From NCBI RefSeq assembly GCF_000717915.1, contig NZ_JOCX01000051.1, positions 1-15,327 of the forward strand: a DNA stretch of 15,327 nucleotides, given 5' to 3'. The position numbers and the translations under genes were made by a program. This DNA comes from Streptomyces sp. NRRL S-244. Lineage in GTDB: Bacteria > Actinomycetota > Actinomycetes > Streptomycetales > Streptomycetaceae. A model generated the notes under the pieces. That model was not told the origin of the DNA. It did no database searches and worked only from the letters and a program-made list of their open reading frames with translations. This document shows positions 6,541-14,023 of the stretch, piece by piece. Positions within the stretch are counted from its first letter, which is position 1. Each line of letters starts with the position of its first letter.

Positions 6541-7985
6541 TGGCAACGAACTTCGAGGGCTACACCCACCAGCAGCTGCTTGCCATGATCGCCTCGATCG
6601 ACCCCAAGACGGTGGAGACGCGAAGCGCGCAGCTGAACGAGGCCGCCTCAACGATCAAGGAGATCGGGGAGAGCCTCAAGAAGCACCAGGTCAAGGGCTG
6701 GGAGGGCGCAGCTGCCGACAACTTCGCGGACTGGGTGAGCCGAGCGGGCAGTGCGACGCTGCTCCTTGGTGACTACAGCGCCGCGGGCGGCAAGTGGATG
6801 GCCGAGGCCGCCCAGATCATGCACGAGGTCCAGGCCAACATGCCGAAGTACGACACATCGGCTGCCGACAACCTGAAGGCCGCCCAGCAGTTCCACAACG
6901 ACCCCGATTCGCAGAAGATCAGGCAAGAGGCGAACGCCAAGCTGAACGGCGATCACCAAAAGGCCGTTGATGCGATGACCAAGCTGGCCGGATCGTACGA
7001 CCAGTCGACGACGCAGATGGGCAAGGTCCAGATCCCGACGTTCCCGCCGCCGCCGGGGGATTTCGTGCCGGATGCCCCACGGGGTGGAAGTACTGACCTT
7101 GAGCGTTCGGGCGGAACCTCCGAATTTGGTTCAGGCTCGGGTGGCTCTTCGTACTCGCACGCTGGACCGCGTGGCAGTGGCCCGTCAACTGATCCCGCTT
7201 CGGCACCTGGTCACCAGCCCGACAGCACCCTGCCTCCGACTACGGGGCACACACCGGTACCGGGGCTCCCGGATCGGGAGGTGGACGTGGACCTCGACCA
7301 TGTCGCGACGCTTCCCGACAAGACGCTTCCTCCGGTCACCGGTCTGCCCGGCGGACCCGTCCCGGGGCCGGGTGGCGGTAGCCCCACTGGACCTGTTCTG
7401 CCCATCGCACTCCCGCCCATTGGTACGCCGATCCAGGGCGGTGGCGGACCCGGCAGCAAGTTCCCGGTCACGCTGCCCCCCTCCAGCAAGGTCGGCGGAC
7501 CCAGCGGTCTGCTCCCTCGCGACATCGGGATCATGGGCGGTCGGCAGGTGACGACCAATGGCCCCACCGCGGGCATTCCGCGTGGCACGGTCATCGGCCA
7601 CGAAGGTGGCCCGCAGGCTGCTGGGCGTGGCATGGGCGGCGGCATGCACCCTGGTGCGGGCGGCCCGCATGGCGGTGGCCAGGGTGGTTCGGCGATGGGT
7701 CGTCGACTGGCCATGGAGCCCGGGGGTGTTGTCGGCGGCCGTCAAGCCGGCGCGATCGGCCGTCAGACCACCGGCGCCCAGCCCTTCACGCAGGGCGGTT
7801 CGGGCCTTGTGCGCAACGGTTCCGGCGCCGGTTCGGCCCGCGGTGCGATGGGGCATGCGGGTGCAGGTGTCCACACTCCCGGCAAGCGGGGCGACCAGCA
7901 AGGCAGCGAGCGTCCCGACTACCTGGCCGAAGACGAAGAGACCTGGCAGAGCAACGGTCACGTTGTTCCGCCGGTGATCGACTGA
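6540..7985 (+). CDS. WXG/PPE-like type VII secretion protein with Pro/Gly-rich C-terminal tail
   Basis: This 481-residue protein has a helical N-terminal region (about 1-165). It carries the turn W54-E55-G56 (KGWEG) that marks WXG100/PPE-type proteins, followed by a second long helix. From about residue 166 it is Pro/Gly/Ser-rich and presumably disordered, with repeated LPP and VTGLPGGP-like units and a Gly/His/Met-rich stretch. The end is an acidic segment around PDYLAEDEETW (459-469) followed by VPPVID. A similar ending occurs, as I remember, on other streptomycete secreted WXG proteins, and Y461-x3-D465 also fits YxxxD. No signal peptide is present. The start ATG shares one base with the preceding stop, and AAGG lies 4 nt upstream. 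Likely an ESX substrate paired with the 169-residue protein. Third-position A/T rises in the tail compared with neighbours. Confidence 0.8.
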   Translation: MATNFEGYTHQQLLAMIASIDPKTVETRSAQLNEAASTIKEIGESLKKHQVKGWEGAAADNFADWVSRAGSATLLLGDYSAAGGKWMAEAAQIMHEVQANMPKYDTSAADNLKAAQQFHNDPDSQKIRQEANAKLNGDHQKAVDAMTKLAGSYDQSTTQMGKVQIPTFPPPPGDFVPDAPRGGSTDLERSGGTSEFGSGSGGSSYSHAGPRGSGPSTDPASAPGHQPDSTLPPTTGHTPVPGLPDREVDVDLDHVATLPDKTLPPVTGLPGGPVPGPGGGSPTGPVLPIALPPIGTPIQGGGGPGSKFPVTLPPSSKVGGPSGLLPRDIGIMGGRQVTTNGPTAGIPRGTVIGHEGGPQAAGRGMGGGMHPGAGGPHGGGQGGSAMGRRLAMEPGGVVGGRQAGAIGRQTTGAQPFTQGGSGLVRNGSGAGSARGAMGHAGAGVHTPGKRGDQQGSERPDYLAEDEETWQSNGHVVPPVID

Positions 7986-8007
7986 GCAGAACGGATATTG
8001 CGACGAG

Positions 8008-9180
8008 ATGCGCATGCGTAAGGCGACCTCGGCCCTCGTGGGCCTCCTGCTGGCCGGGGTCGCCGCGACCCCGGCCCATGCGGATACGGTTCGGTCCAAG
8101 CAGTGGCATCTCGACGCCATGAAGGCCGACGACATCTGGAAGATCAGCACCGGCAAGGGCGTAACCGTTGCGGTGATCGATACCGGTGTTGCCCGTATTC
8201 CGGAACTCGAGGGCCAGGTTCTCCCGGGCAAGAACTTTGCCGCGGAGTCGTACAAGGGCGACGAGCGCACCGACTACGACAATCACGGGACGGCGATGGC
8301 CGCGATCATTGCTGGCAACGGAAAGGGGCCTGGTGGTGCCCAGAGCGCCTTTGGCCTTGCTCCCGGTGCGAAGATCTTGCCCCTACGGGTCGACGTCGGT
8401 GGTGATGGCGGTACCCCGTTTCGAGCGATGAGTGAGGCGATCCGATACGCGGCAGATTCGGAGGCGAGGATCCTCAACATCTCGATGAGCGGCAGCAATA
8501 AGAGCGATAACCTCACTCAGGCCGTCAAGTATGCGCTGGGTAAGGGGAAACTGATCTTCGCGGCTGTTGGGAACGATGGGGATACTAACGTTGAATACCC
8601 TGCCGCGACGCCGGGGGTCGTAGGAATCGGTGCTGTTGACCCCGATGGTGCAGCGACAAAGGAGTCGCAACACAACGCCTACGTGGACATGTCTGCTCCC
8701 GGGATCAATATCGTCACCGGATGCGACGGTGGCACGGGTCTCTGCGATAGCCATGGGACCAGTGATGCGACCGCCCTCACATCCGCCTCTGCCGCGTTGC
8801 TCTGGTCGGCTCACCCTGAGTGGACGAACAATCAGGTGCTCCGTGTTCTGCTGAATACTGCTGGTAAGCCGGTTGATGGCGTCGAGCGCAACGACTACGT
8901 CGGTTACGGCGTGGTCCGTCCGAAGATTGCGCTGCCCACTCCGGGCGACCCCGGTCCGGCCGATGTCTACCCGCTCCCCGACCTCGCTGCGGCGGACGCG
9001 AAGAACGCGCCCTCCCCGTCGGCCGACGGCAAGAAGACCGAGTCCGGCGCGCCCCAGGCCCCGGCCGCGGCCAAGAAGGACGGCGGAAGTCCCGTTCTCT
9101 GGATCGGGCTCGGGCTGGGGGCCTGCGTCCTGATCGGTGGGGCCGTCACCGCGGTCGTCGTGCGGCGCAGGAACGCCTGA
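8008..9180 (+). CDS. mycP: type VII secretion mycosin (subtilisin-like serine protease), copy 1
   Basis: This 390-residue membrane-anchored protease belongs to the mycosins, which sit on the outer face of the membrane and process or stabilise type VII secretion. The Sec signal peptide ends near ATPAHA (A25). The catalytic triad is D58 (VAVIDTG), H93 (DNHGT) and S252 (HGTSDA). The oxyanion Asn is N189 (VGND). The mycosin-type N-terminal segment QWHLDAMKADDIW (32-44) is present, and the pair C239/C246 flanks a short loop. A Pro/Ala/Lys linker (310-360) leads to a membrane helix (362-385) and an Arg-rich cytoplasmic end. All catalytic residues are intact. It starts 22 nt after the WXG gene with a weak ribosome site; ATG 8014 is an alternative start. 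Codon use is less G/C-biased than in copy 2. Confidence 0.93.
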   Translation: MRMRKATSALVGLLLAGVAATPAHADTVRSKQWHLDAMKADDIWKISTGKGVTVAVIDTGVARIPELEGQVLPGKNFAAESYKGDERTDYDNHGTAMAAIIAGNGKGPGGAQSAFGLAPGAKILPLRVDVGGDGGTPFRAMSEAIRYAADSEARILNISMSGSNKSDNLTQAVKYALGKGKLIFAAVGNDGDTNVEYPAATPGVVGIGAVDPDGAATKESQHNAYVDMSAPGINIVTGCDGGTGLCDSHGTSDATALTSASAALLWSAHPEWTNNQVLRVLLNTAGKPVDGVERNDYVGYGVVRPKIALPTPGDPGPADVYPLPDLAAADAKNAPSPSADGKKTESGAPQAPAAAKKDGGSPVLWIGLGLGACVLIGGAVTAVVVRRRNA

Positions 9181-9189
9181 CGGCGGTCC

Positions 9190-10383
9190 GTGCGGCTGCG
9201 GCGGACGTCCTCGGCCCTGGTCGGCCTTCTGCTGGCCGGGGTCGCCGCGGTCCCGGCCGCCCACGCACACACCGCTCGGCCAGAGCAGTGGCATCTGGGT
9301 GCCATGCAAGCCGACGAGGTGTGGAAGGTCAGTACCGGCCAAGGCGTCACCGTCGCCGTCGTCGACACCGGCGTCGGGCGGATCCCCGAGCTCGACGGTC
9401 AGGTGGTCCAGGGCAAGGACTTCTCCCACGGCTACGAGGGGGACGAACGCACCGACTACGGCGATCACGGCACCGGTATGGCTGCTCTGATCGCCGGCAC
9501 TGGCAAGCGCCCGTCCGGCGAGGGGGCGTTCGGGCTGGCCCCGGGCGCCAAGATTCTCCCCCTCCGCGTCTCCGAAGGTGGCGGGAATCTCCGCCTCCAT
9601 CAGTCGATCGCCGAGGCGATCCGCTTCGCGGCGGACTCGGAGGCCAAGGTCCTGAACATTTCCTTCGGCGGGCCGGGCAGGAGTTCGGAACTCGACGCCG
9701 CCGTTCGGTACGCCCTGGACAGAGGCAAGCTCGTCTTCTCCTCCGTCGGCAACGATGGAGAGGGAACCAACGAGGTCATGTACCCCTCCGGCTCGCCCGG
9801 AGCGGTCGGTGTCTCCGGCGTCGGCCCGGACGGTGTGGCGACCGAGGAGTCCCAGCACGGCCCTCAGGTGGACTTGTCCGCCCCCGGCGTCGACATCGCG
9901 ACCTCATGCGCCGATGACTCCCCGGACTCCGACTCCGGTCTCTGCGTCAACCACGGCACCAGCGAAGCCACCGCCCTCGCCTCCGCCTCGGCCGCCCTAC
10001 TCTGGTCCGTACACCCCGACTGGACCAACAACCAGGTACTCCGCGTCCTGCTGAACACGGCCGAGAAGCCGGACCCCGTCCACGGCATCGAGCGCAACGA
10101 CCGCCTCGGCTACGGAGTCGTCCGCCCCGTCATCGCGCTGACCGCCCCCGGCGACCCCGGCCCCGCGGACGTCTACCCGCTCCCCGATCTCGCCGCGGCG
10201 GGCGGGATATCATCCCCAGCCCCGGGCCAGCCCAAACCTGTACCGGCCCCGGCAGCCGCATCCCACGTACAGAACAAGACAACCGGCAACAGGCTACTTC
10301 CCTGGGCCGTCCTCGGGATGGGAGCCTGCCTGCTCGTTGCCGGAGCCGTAACCACACGCGCACATCAGCGTGTTAGACGCTGA
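9190..10383 (+). CDS. mycP: type VII secretion mycosin (subtilisin-like serine protease), copy 2
   Basis: This is a second 397-residue mycosin, about two-thirds identical by eye to the gene just upstream, with only 9 nt between them. The signal peptide ends near A26 (AHA). The triad is D59 (VAVVDTG), H93 (GDHGT) and S258 (HGTSEA), with oxyanion N188. The membrane helix is about 369-388. The loop between C240 and C252 holds 11 residues rich in Asp/Ser, against 6 in copy 1. The start is GTG 9190 without a clear Shine-Dalgarno, so it probably relies on coupling to copy 1. The stop codon lies inside a perfect 11-bp stem-loop (10361-10387). The pair is a tandem duplication whose copies have diverged in sequence and codon use. 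Each may serve a different substrate pair, but that is inference. Confidence 0.93.
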   Translation: MRLRRTSSALVGLLLAGVAAVPAAHAHTARPEQWHLGAMQADEVWKVSTGQGVTVAVVDTGVGRIPELDGQVVQGKDFSHGYEGDERTDYGDHGTGMAALIAGTGKRPSGEGAFGLAPGAKILPLRVSEGGGNLRLHQSIAEAIRFAADSEAKVLNISFGGPGRSSELDAAVRYALDRGKLVFSSVGNDGEGTNEVMYPSGSPGAVGVSGVGPDGVATEESQHGPQVDLSAPGVDIATSCADDSPDSDSGLCVNHGTSEATALASASAALLWSVHPDWTNNQVLRVLLNTAEKPDPVHGIERNDRLGYGVVRPVIALTAPGDPGPADVYPLPDLAAAGGISSPAPGQPKPVPAPAAASHVQNKTTGNRLLPWAVLGMGACLLVAGAVTTRAHQRVRR

Positions 10384-10387
10384 TGTG
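10361..10387 (+). terminator. 11-bp perfect stem-loop at the end of mycosin copy 2 (attenuator or processing site)
   Basis: CACATCAGCGT (10361-10371) and ACGCTGATGTG (10377-10387) pair perfectly around GTTAG. The hairpin includes the mycosin stop codon (10381-10383) and ends 4 nt before AAGGAG (10392-10397), the ribosome site of the next gene. No U-run follows, so full termination is uncertain. Partial termination, an mRNA stabiliser or a DNA operator are also possible. Confidence 0.5.
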
Positions 10388-10408
10388 ACACAAGGAGAAA
10401 AGCACGCG

Positions 10409-10837
10409 ATGTCGTTCGACGAGGAATGGTCCGCCGCACGCGCCACGGCCGCCGCCAACGTCTCCATGCGGCTCAACCACGTACCCGTCGAGCCCGGCGG
10501 CAGCGGTGGCAGCGGCGGCAACCTGGAGCTGAACCAGGACCACATCGGCGCCATCGGCACCGAGGCGTACAAGCTGCACTCGCGCCTCCAGACGGACGGC
10601 AAGCACGCCGCCACCGCCACCAGCGAGGCCGCCGGGGCGCTCACCAAGGAGAGCTTCGCCAGCGGGTCTGCGCTGCTGAAGGTCAACGCCATGTGGGAGA
10701 GCCAGGTGAAGACCCTCGTGGCCGCCTGCGCGAACGTCTCCAACGGGCTCAACTACTCGCTCTCCTCCCACGCCAAGGACGAGCAGCAGTTGCACGCCGA
10801 CTTCACCTCGTCCGCGATCGACAAGTACCTCAAGTAG
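10409..10837 (+). CDS. small EspC-like helical type VII secretion protein
   Basis: This 142-residue protein has a short N-terminal helix, a GGSGGSGG linker (30-37), and then a helical hairpin (about 39-130). The spacing of W96 (AMWESQ) and the final helix (GLNYSLSSHAKDE, 113-125) recalls the EspC / DUF2580 family of ESX-associated proteins. In that family a YxxxD/E signal normally lies at this place. Here the aligned segment reads HAKDE (121-125), with His in the tyrosine position. I chose ATG 10409 because AAGGAG (10392-10397) precedes it by 11 nt. The in-frame upstream start would run through the hairpin. The gene is 11 nt ahead of the 770-residue WxG protein, so the two probably form a partner pair. 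The family assignment is tentative. Confidence 0.72.
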   Translation: MSFDEEWSAARATAAANVSMRLNHVPVEPGGSGGSGGNLELNQDHIGAIGTEAYKLHSRLQTDGKHAATATSEAAGALTKESFASGSALLKVNAMWESQVKTLVAACANVSNGLNYSLSSHAKDEQQLHADFTSSAIDKYLK

Positions 10838-10848
10838 GCGGCGCCCCC

Positions 10849-13161
10849 ATGCTGACGTACGAGAACGTGATGAACGCGCCCCTGGACAAGCTCCAGACGG
10901 CGGCCACGGACTGGAAGGCCATGGCCGACAAGCTGGACGAGATGGCCGAGGCCGCTCGCAACGGCATGAAGGCCAAGGCCGACAAGGCCGAGTGGAGCGG
11001 GGTCACCGCGGGCGTCGGGCGGGCGTTCGTCGACAAGACGGCCAAGGAGTTCGAGGACGCGGCCAAGGAGGCCAAGGGCGTACACCAGCTCCTCAGCGAC
11101 GGCCACACCACCCTCAAGACGGCCCGCGACGCGCTCAAGAAGGCCGCCGACGAGGAGGCCCCGGCCGCCGGCTTCCGCGTGGACGCGGCCGGCAAGGTCT
11201 CGGCCGTCCCGATGGACCCGAAGACCGAGTTCGCGGCCCGGCACGACCCGGACTACCCCGAGTTCAAGCGCAAGCAGGAGGAGAACCGCAAAGCCTGGCA
11301 GGCGAGGGTGGACCGGCTCGTCGAGGACTGCGCGGACGCCGACGACTCCCTGGCCCGCGCGCTGCGCGCGAACATCTCGGACGACCACGACTTCACCGGG
11401 CCGAAGTACACCACCCTGGACGGCGAACAGGCCGACCGGGCGGCCGAGCTGATGAGGAAGCTCAGCAAGGAGCAGGGCGGTGTCGCCCGCAATCCCGAGG
11501 CGCTGCGCGAGCTGGAGGACCTGCTCGACGACAACCGCAACGACGTCGACTTCTCGACGGACTTCTACCGCAGGCTCGGCCCCGAAGGCACGCTGGAGGC
11601 GTACGCGAAGCTGTCCATCGACGCGTCGACCCTGGGCGAGGCCGGCAAGGACCGCCTGGCGATGGTCGGCAACATCCAGAACGACATGGGCGCGATGCTG
11701 GGTCTCGCCACGCAGAAGAGCTCGCCGAACCACCTGGACGTGGCGTGGACGACCGGCCTGATGAAGGCCGGCCGCAAGGAGATGCAGGTCACCGGCGATC
11801 TGACCAGCAAGATCTACGGTTACCAGGCGCTGGGCGCGCTGCTCCACGAGGGCACGTACGACAAGGACTTCCTGACCTCGGTCGGCCGGGACATGGTCGC
11901 GTTCGACCGCGAGAATCCGAAGGCCTGGGAGCACGGCTCGCCGTACGACCCGAAGACGGTGCTCAGCCAGGGCAAGGACGGCAGCCGGGGCTTCTACCCG
12001 CTGACGGGCCTGATGGACGCGATGTCCCACAACCCGGACGCGGCGGCGGCGTTCTTCAACGAGCCGGTCCGCCAGGACAGCAACGGCGACGGCATCGTCA
12101 CCACGGCCGACAAGGTCGTGTCCGGCCAGCACGGCAAGGCGCGGGGCATGGTCGACTACATGCTCGACAAGGAGTCCTGGGCCGACGCCTTCGACCGGAC
12201 GCCCAGCCACCCCTACGGCGAAGCGGGCCCGGCCCAGGACGCACTCGGCAACGCCCTCGAAGCGGCCGTTTCGGGCCGCGTGCCGGGTGACGAGGACGCG
12301 AAGCCCGTCCCGCACACCAAGGAAATGACGGCGATCATGGAACGCGTCGTCGAGAAGATCGGTGACAAGCCCGAGCTGGTCACCGGGAAGCCCGGCGAGG
12401 ACGGCAGTGACCCCTTGAAGGGGATGTCGGGCCACTTCGGCCAGATGGCCGCCGAGTACATGCCCGACATCCAGGCCTCGGCGGAGAACGGCAGCGGGAT
12501 GATCAAGGCCAATGGCGAGATGGCCAAGTTCCACAAGGCCGACATGGCGGCCTTCATCGGAGCGGTGGGCCAGGACCCGGACGCGTACGGTGCCATGACC
12601 GCCTCCCAGCGGGCCTTCACGACCACGCTCATCAACGACGTCATCGCGCATCGCAGTGAATACGACGATGTCGACGCGGCGATCAAGAGTGCCGTACACC
12701 CGGGCGGTCAGATCGCGGGCATCCTGTCCGAGGCCAGGGCCGAGGGCACGTTCGGCGAGAACGCCCACACGAAGGAAGAGTACGTAAAGGGCGTCGAGGA
12801 CAACGCCAAGTGGGTCAACCGCGCCATCAGTGCGGCAGGTGGCAAGTATCTGGAGATGGTCCCCCTGGCCGGGGACGTCGTGGAGTGGCTCCAGGAGGAC
12901 ATCACGGAAGGCGTGGTCGAGCGGGCGACGAAGGACAAGGCCGAGAAGATCGGCGAGATCGACCACAAGGCGGTGATCGACTACACGGACGCCCAGACGG
13001 AGGCCGGGTTGTCGGCAGCGCAGTCGGTACGGAAGGCCGCCGAGGGAACCGGTATGACCCAACGGACCGTCGACGCCCTCGCCGGAGTCGCGTCGACCGA
13101 GACCGCGAACGCCCATGCCGTCGGCCGAGGCCAGGTAGCGACGTCCAACGGAGGCTCCTGA
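10849..13161 (+). CDS. 770-residue WxG-type protein, putative large type VII secretion substrate
   Basis: I cannot assign a function. Residues 1-100 form a long helical hairpin with the turn W49-S50-G51 (EWSG), the hallmark of WXG100-like N-termini. A large, mostly helical middle and C-terminal region follows. Length and organisation recall, from memory and unverified, the actinobacterial DUF6571 family. Residues 410-421 read DSNGDGIVTTAD, with Asp/Asn/Asp/Gly at positions 1, 3, 5, 6 and Asp at 12, as in EF-hand or dockerin calcium loops. Near the C-terminus a hydrophobic segment (MVPLAGDVVEWL) is followed by a charged helix. No signal peptide or catalytic motif is evident. The ribosome site is weak, so coupling to the preceding small gene is likely. 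Its stop overlaps the lipoprotein start. Confidence 0.78.
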   Translation: MLTYENVMNAPLDKLQTAATDWKAMADKLDEMAEAARNGMKAKADKAEWSGVTAGVGRAFVDKTAKEFEDAAKEAKGVHQLLSDGHTTLKTARDALKKAADEEAPAAGFRVDAAGKVSAVPMDPKTEFAARHDPDYPEFKRKQEENRKAWQARVDRLVEDCADADDSLARALRANISDDHDFTGPKYTTLDGEQADRAAELMRKLSKEQGGVARNPEALRELEDLLDDNRNDVDFSTDFYRRLGPEGTLEAYAKLSIDASTLGEAGKDRLAMVGNIQNDMGAMLGLATQKSSPNHLDVAWTTGLMKAGRKEMQVTGDLTSKIYGYQALGALLHEGTYDKDFLTSVGRDMVAFDRENPKAWEHGSPYDPKTVLSQGKDGSRGFYPLTGLMDAMSHNPDAAAAFFNEPVRQDSNGDGIVTTADKVVSGQHGKARGMVDYMLDKESWADAFDRTPSHPYGEAGPAQDALGNALEAAVSGRVPGDEDAKPVPHTKEMTAIMERVVEKIGDKPELVTGKPGEDGSDPLKGMSGHFGQMAAEYMPDIQASAENGSGMIKANGEMAKFHKADMAAFIGAVGQDPDAYGAMTASQRAFTTTLINDVIAHRSEYDDVDAAIKSAVHPGGQIAGILSEARAEGTFGENAHTKEEYVKGVEDNAKWVNRAISAAGGKYLEMVPLAGDVVEWLQEDITEGVVERATKDKAEKIGEIDHKAVIDYTDAQTEAGLSAAQSVRKAAEGTGMTQRTVDALAGVASTETANAHAVGRGQVATSNGGS
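12076..12111 (+). other. sequence encoding an EF-hand-like calcium loop
   Basis: These twelve codons spell DSNGDGIVTTAD, matching the D-x-N-x-D-G-x-hydrophobic-x-x-x-D loop spacing. Only one such loop is visible. A lone loop in an extracellular protein could bind calcium after export, as single dockerin-type loops can. Confidence 0.45.
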
Positions 13162-13709
13162 TGCCCATCCACCGGTCCGCCCTTGTGCTGGCGGCTGCCG
13201 CCCCCATAGCCCTGGTCGTACTGTCCGGCTGCTCCGAGGGGACCGAAACGGCTGCCTCGAAGCTGCCCGAGCGCACCTGCTTCGGAGTGTTCTCCCGATC
13301 CGACCTGGGGCCCTTGGTGGGCAACGGCGAGCAGGTGAAGGAGTCGGGACCGGCCGACATGCAGCTGACCGCGGTGCGCCGGGGCGCCACGTGCAGTGTC
13401 GACGTGGACGGCAAAGACCGGTTCCAGGCCTCGGCGACGCGCCAGCCGCTGGAGCAGAGCTTCTTCTGGAACACCGAGCTGATCAAGCCGGCAGCGGATC
13501 CGCTGCCGTTGGGCGACAAGGGCGTCGTGTACAACACGGGGGCTCGGGTACTCCTCGTCTGCAAGGGCAGCGACGAGCCCTTCCAGGTCGAGCTGTCGCT
13601 CAGCGGATCCACCGACCAAGTCGAGAAGGGCGGATCCCGCCCGTTGTTCACCCGGCTCATGACGAAGTTCGTCGAGGCGGGCAGGCAGCAGACCCAGTGC
13701 GCGGGCTAG
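13161..13709 (+). CDS. secreted lipoprotein of unknown function closing the type VII operon
   Basis: This 182-residue protein has a lipoprotein signal: an Arg-containing start, a hydrophobic core and the lipobox L21-S22-G23-C24. It should therefore be lipid-anchored on the outer face of the membrane. Four further cysteines (C40, C78, C134, C180) could form two disulfides in the mature domain. The overall plan (a Cys soon after the anchor, beta-rich body, final Cys) resembles DUF3558-like actinobacterial lipoproteins, but I cannot confirm that. The ATG shares one base with the preceding stop (TGATG) and has a strong GGAGG (13150-13154). This ties its production to the 770-residue protein. A role as surface receptor or partner for the exported proteins is a guess. 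Confidence 0.82.
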   Translation: MPIHRSALVLAAAAPIALVVLSGCSEGTETAASKLPERTCFGVFSRSDLGPLVGNGEQVKESGPADMQLTAVRRGATCSVDVDGKDRFQASATRQPLEQSFFWNTELIKPAADPLPLGDKGVVYNTGARVLLVCKGSDEPFQVELSLSGSTDQVEKGGSRPLFTRLMTKFVEAGRQQTQCAG

Positions 13710-13732
13710 CCGACACCGCCGGACGGAAGGGA

Positions 13733-13765
13733 GAAGGCCGCTCAGAACACTCCTGAGCGGCCTTC
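13733..13765. terminator. perfect 13-bp stem-loop, bidirectional terminator
   Basis: GAAGGCCGCTCAG (13733-13745) pairs perfectly with CTGAGCGGCCTTC (13753-13765) around a 7-nt loop. It lies 23 nt after the lipoprotein stop and 5 nt beyond the 3' end of the oppositely oriented tRNA gene, so it can end both transcripts. On the minus strand a pyrimidine-rich tract (TCTCCCTT) follows. On the plus strand there is no U-run, which is usual in this group. Confidence 0.85.
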
Positions 13766-13770
13766 GGGAG

Positions 13771-13842
13771 AAGCCGTGGCGGGAATTGAACCCGCGTGCC
13801 TCGCTTTGCAGGCGAGTCCCTCAACCACTCGGGCACACGGCT
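13771..13842 (-). tRNA. tRNA-Cys (anticodon GCA)
   Basis: The minus strand folds as a complete 72-nt tRNA. The acceptor AGCCGTG pairs with CACGGCT. The D-arm CCC/GGG, anticodon stem CTCGC/GCGAG with loop CTGCAAA, and T-arm GCGGG-TTCAATT-CCCGC are all present. The anticodon GCA (plus-strand 13807-13809) reads UGC/UGU codons. The discriminator base is U, as expected for tRNA-Cys. CCA is not encoded and must be added after transcription. The 3' end faces the stem-loop at 13733-13765. Confidence 0.95.
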
Positions 13843-14023
13843 GTGGGGTGGTTATGGATGTGACCGTACGGGTGGGCGCCAGGGGTGGGGAAGGTGTGCG
13901 GGGCGGGTGCAATGTGATTGCCATGCTGCGTTTACGGGCCGCCGGTCCTAGGTCTGGGGGACGAGCGCGGGATACGTCCAATTGACAGGGGCGTAGCCCA
14001 GTAGCGGGGCTTACTCTGGGGCG
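13843..14023. other. intergenic region between tRNA-Cys and the MFS transporter
   Basis: This divergent spacer of about 180 bp has no convincing gene. It should hold the promoters of both flanking genes. TTGACA (13982-13987) looks like a perfect -35 box for the transporter but has no -10 at normal spacing. TACTCT (14012-14017) is placed for a transcript starting at or next to the ATG at 14024. AGCCC-N7-GGGCT (13995-14011) is a small dyad between these elements that could be an operator. Confidence 0.45.
13863..13892 (-). promoter_or_regulatory. weak candidate promoter of the tRNA-Cys gene
   Basis: On the minus strand TACGGT (plus 13863-13868) could be a -10 box. It lies 20 nt before the tRNA 5' end, with TTCCCC 18 bp further upstream as a poor -35 box. 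The placement is sensible but the -35 match is weak. Confidence 0.25.

Noticed and set aside
10753..13116. Minus-strand open frame opposite the 770-residue WxG gene (787 residues)
   Set aside because: It mirrors the coding strand's codon bias, has no ribosome site, and runs into the neighbouring gene without any sensible context.
13776..13985. 69-codon plus-strand open frame across the tRNA
   Set aside because: It overlaps a complete tRNA-Cys on the other strand and has no ribosome site or recognisable product.
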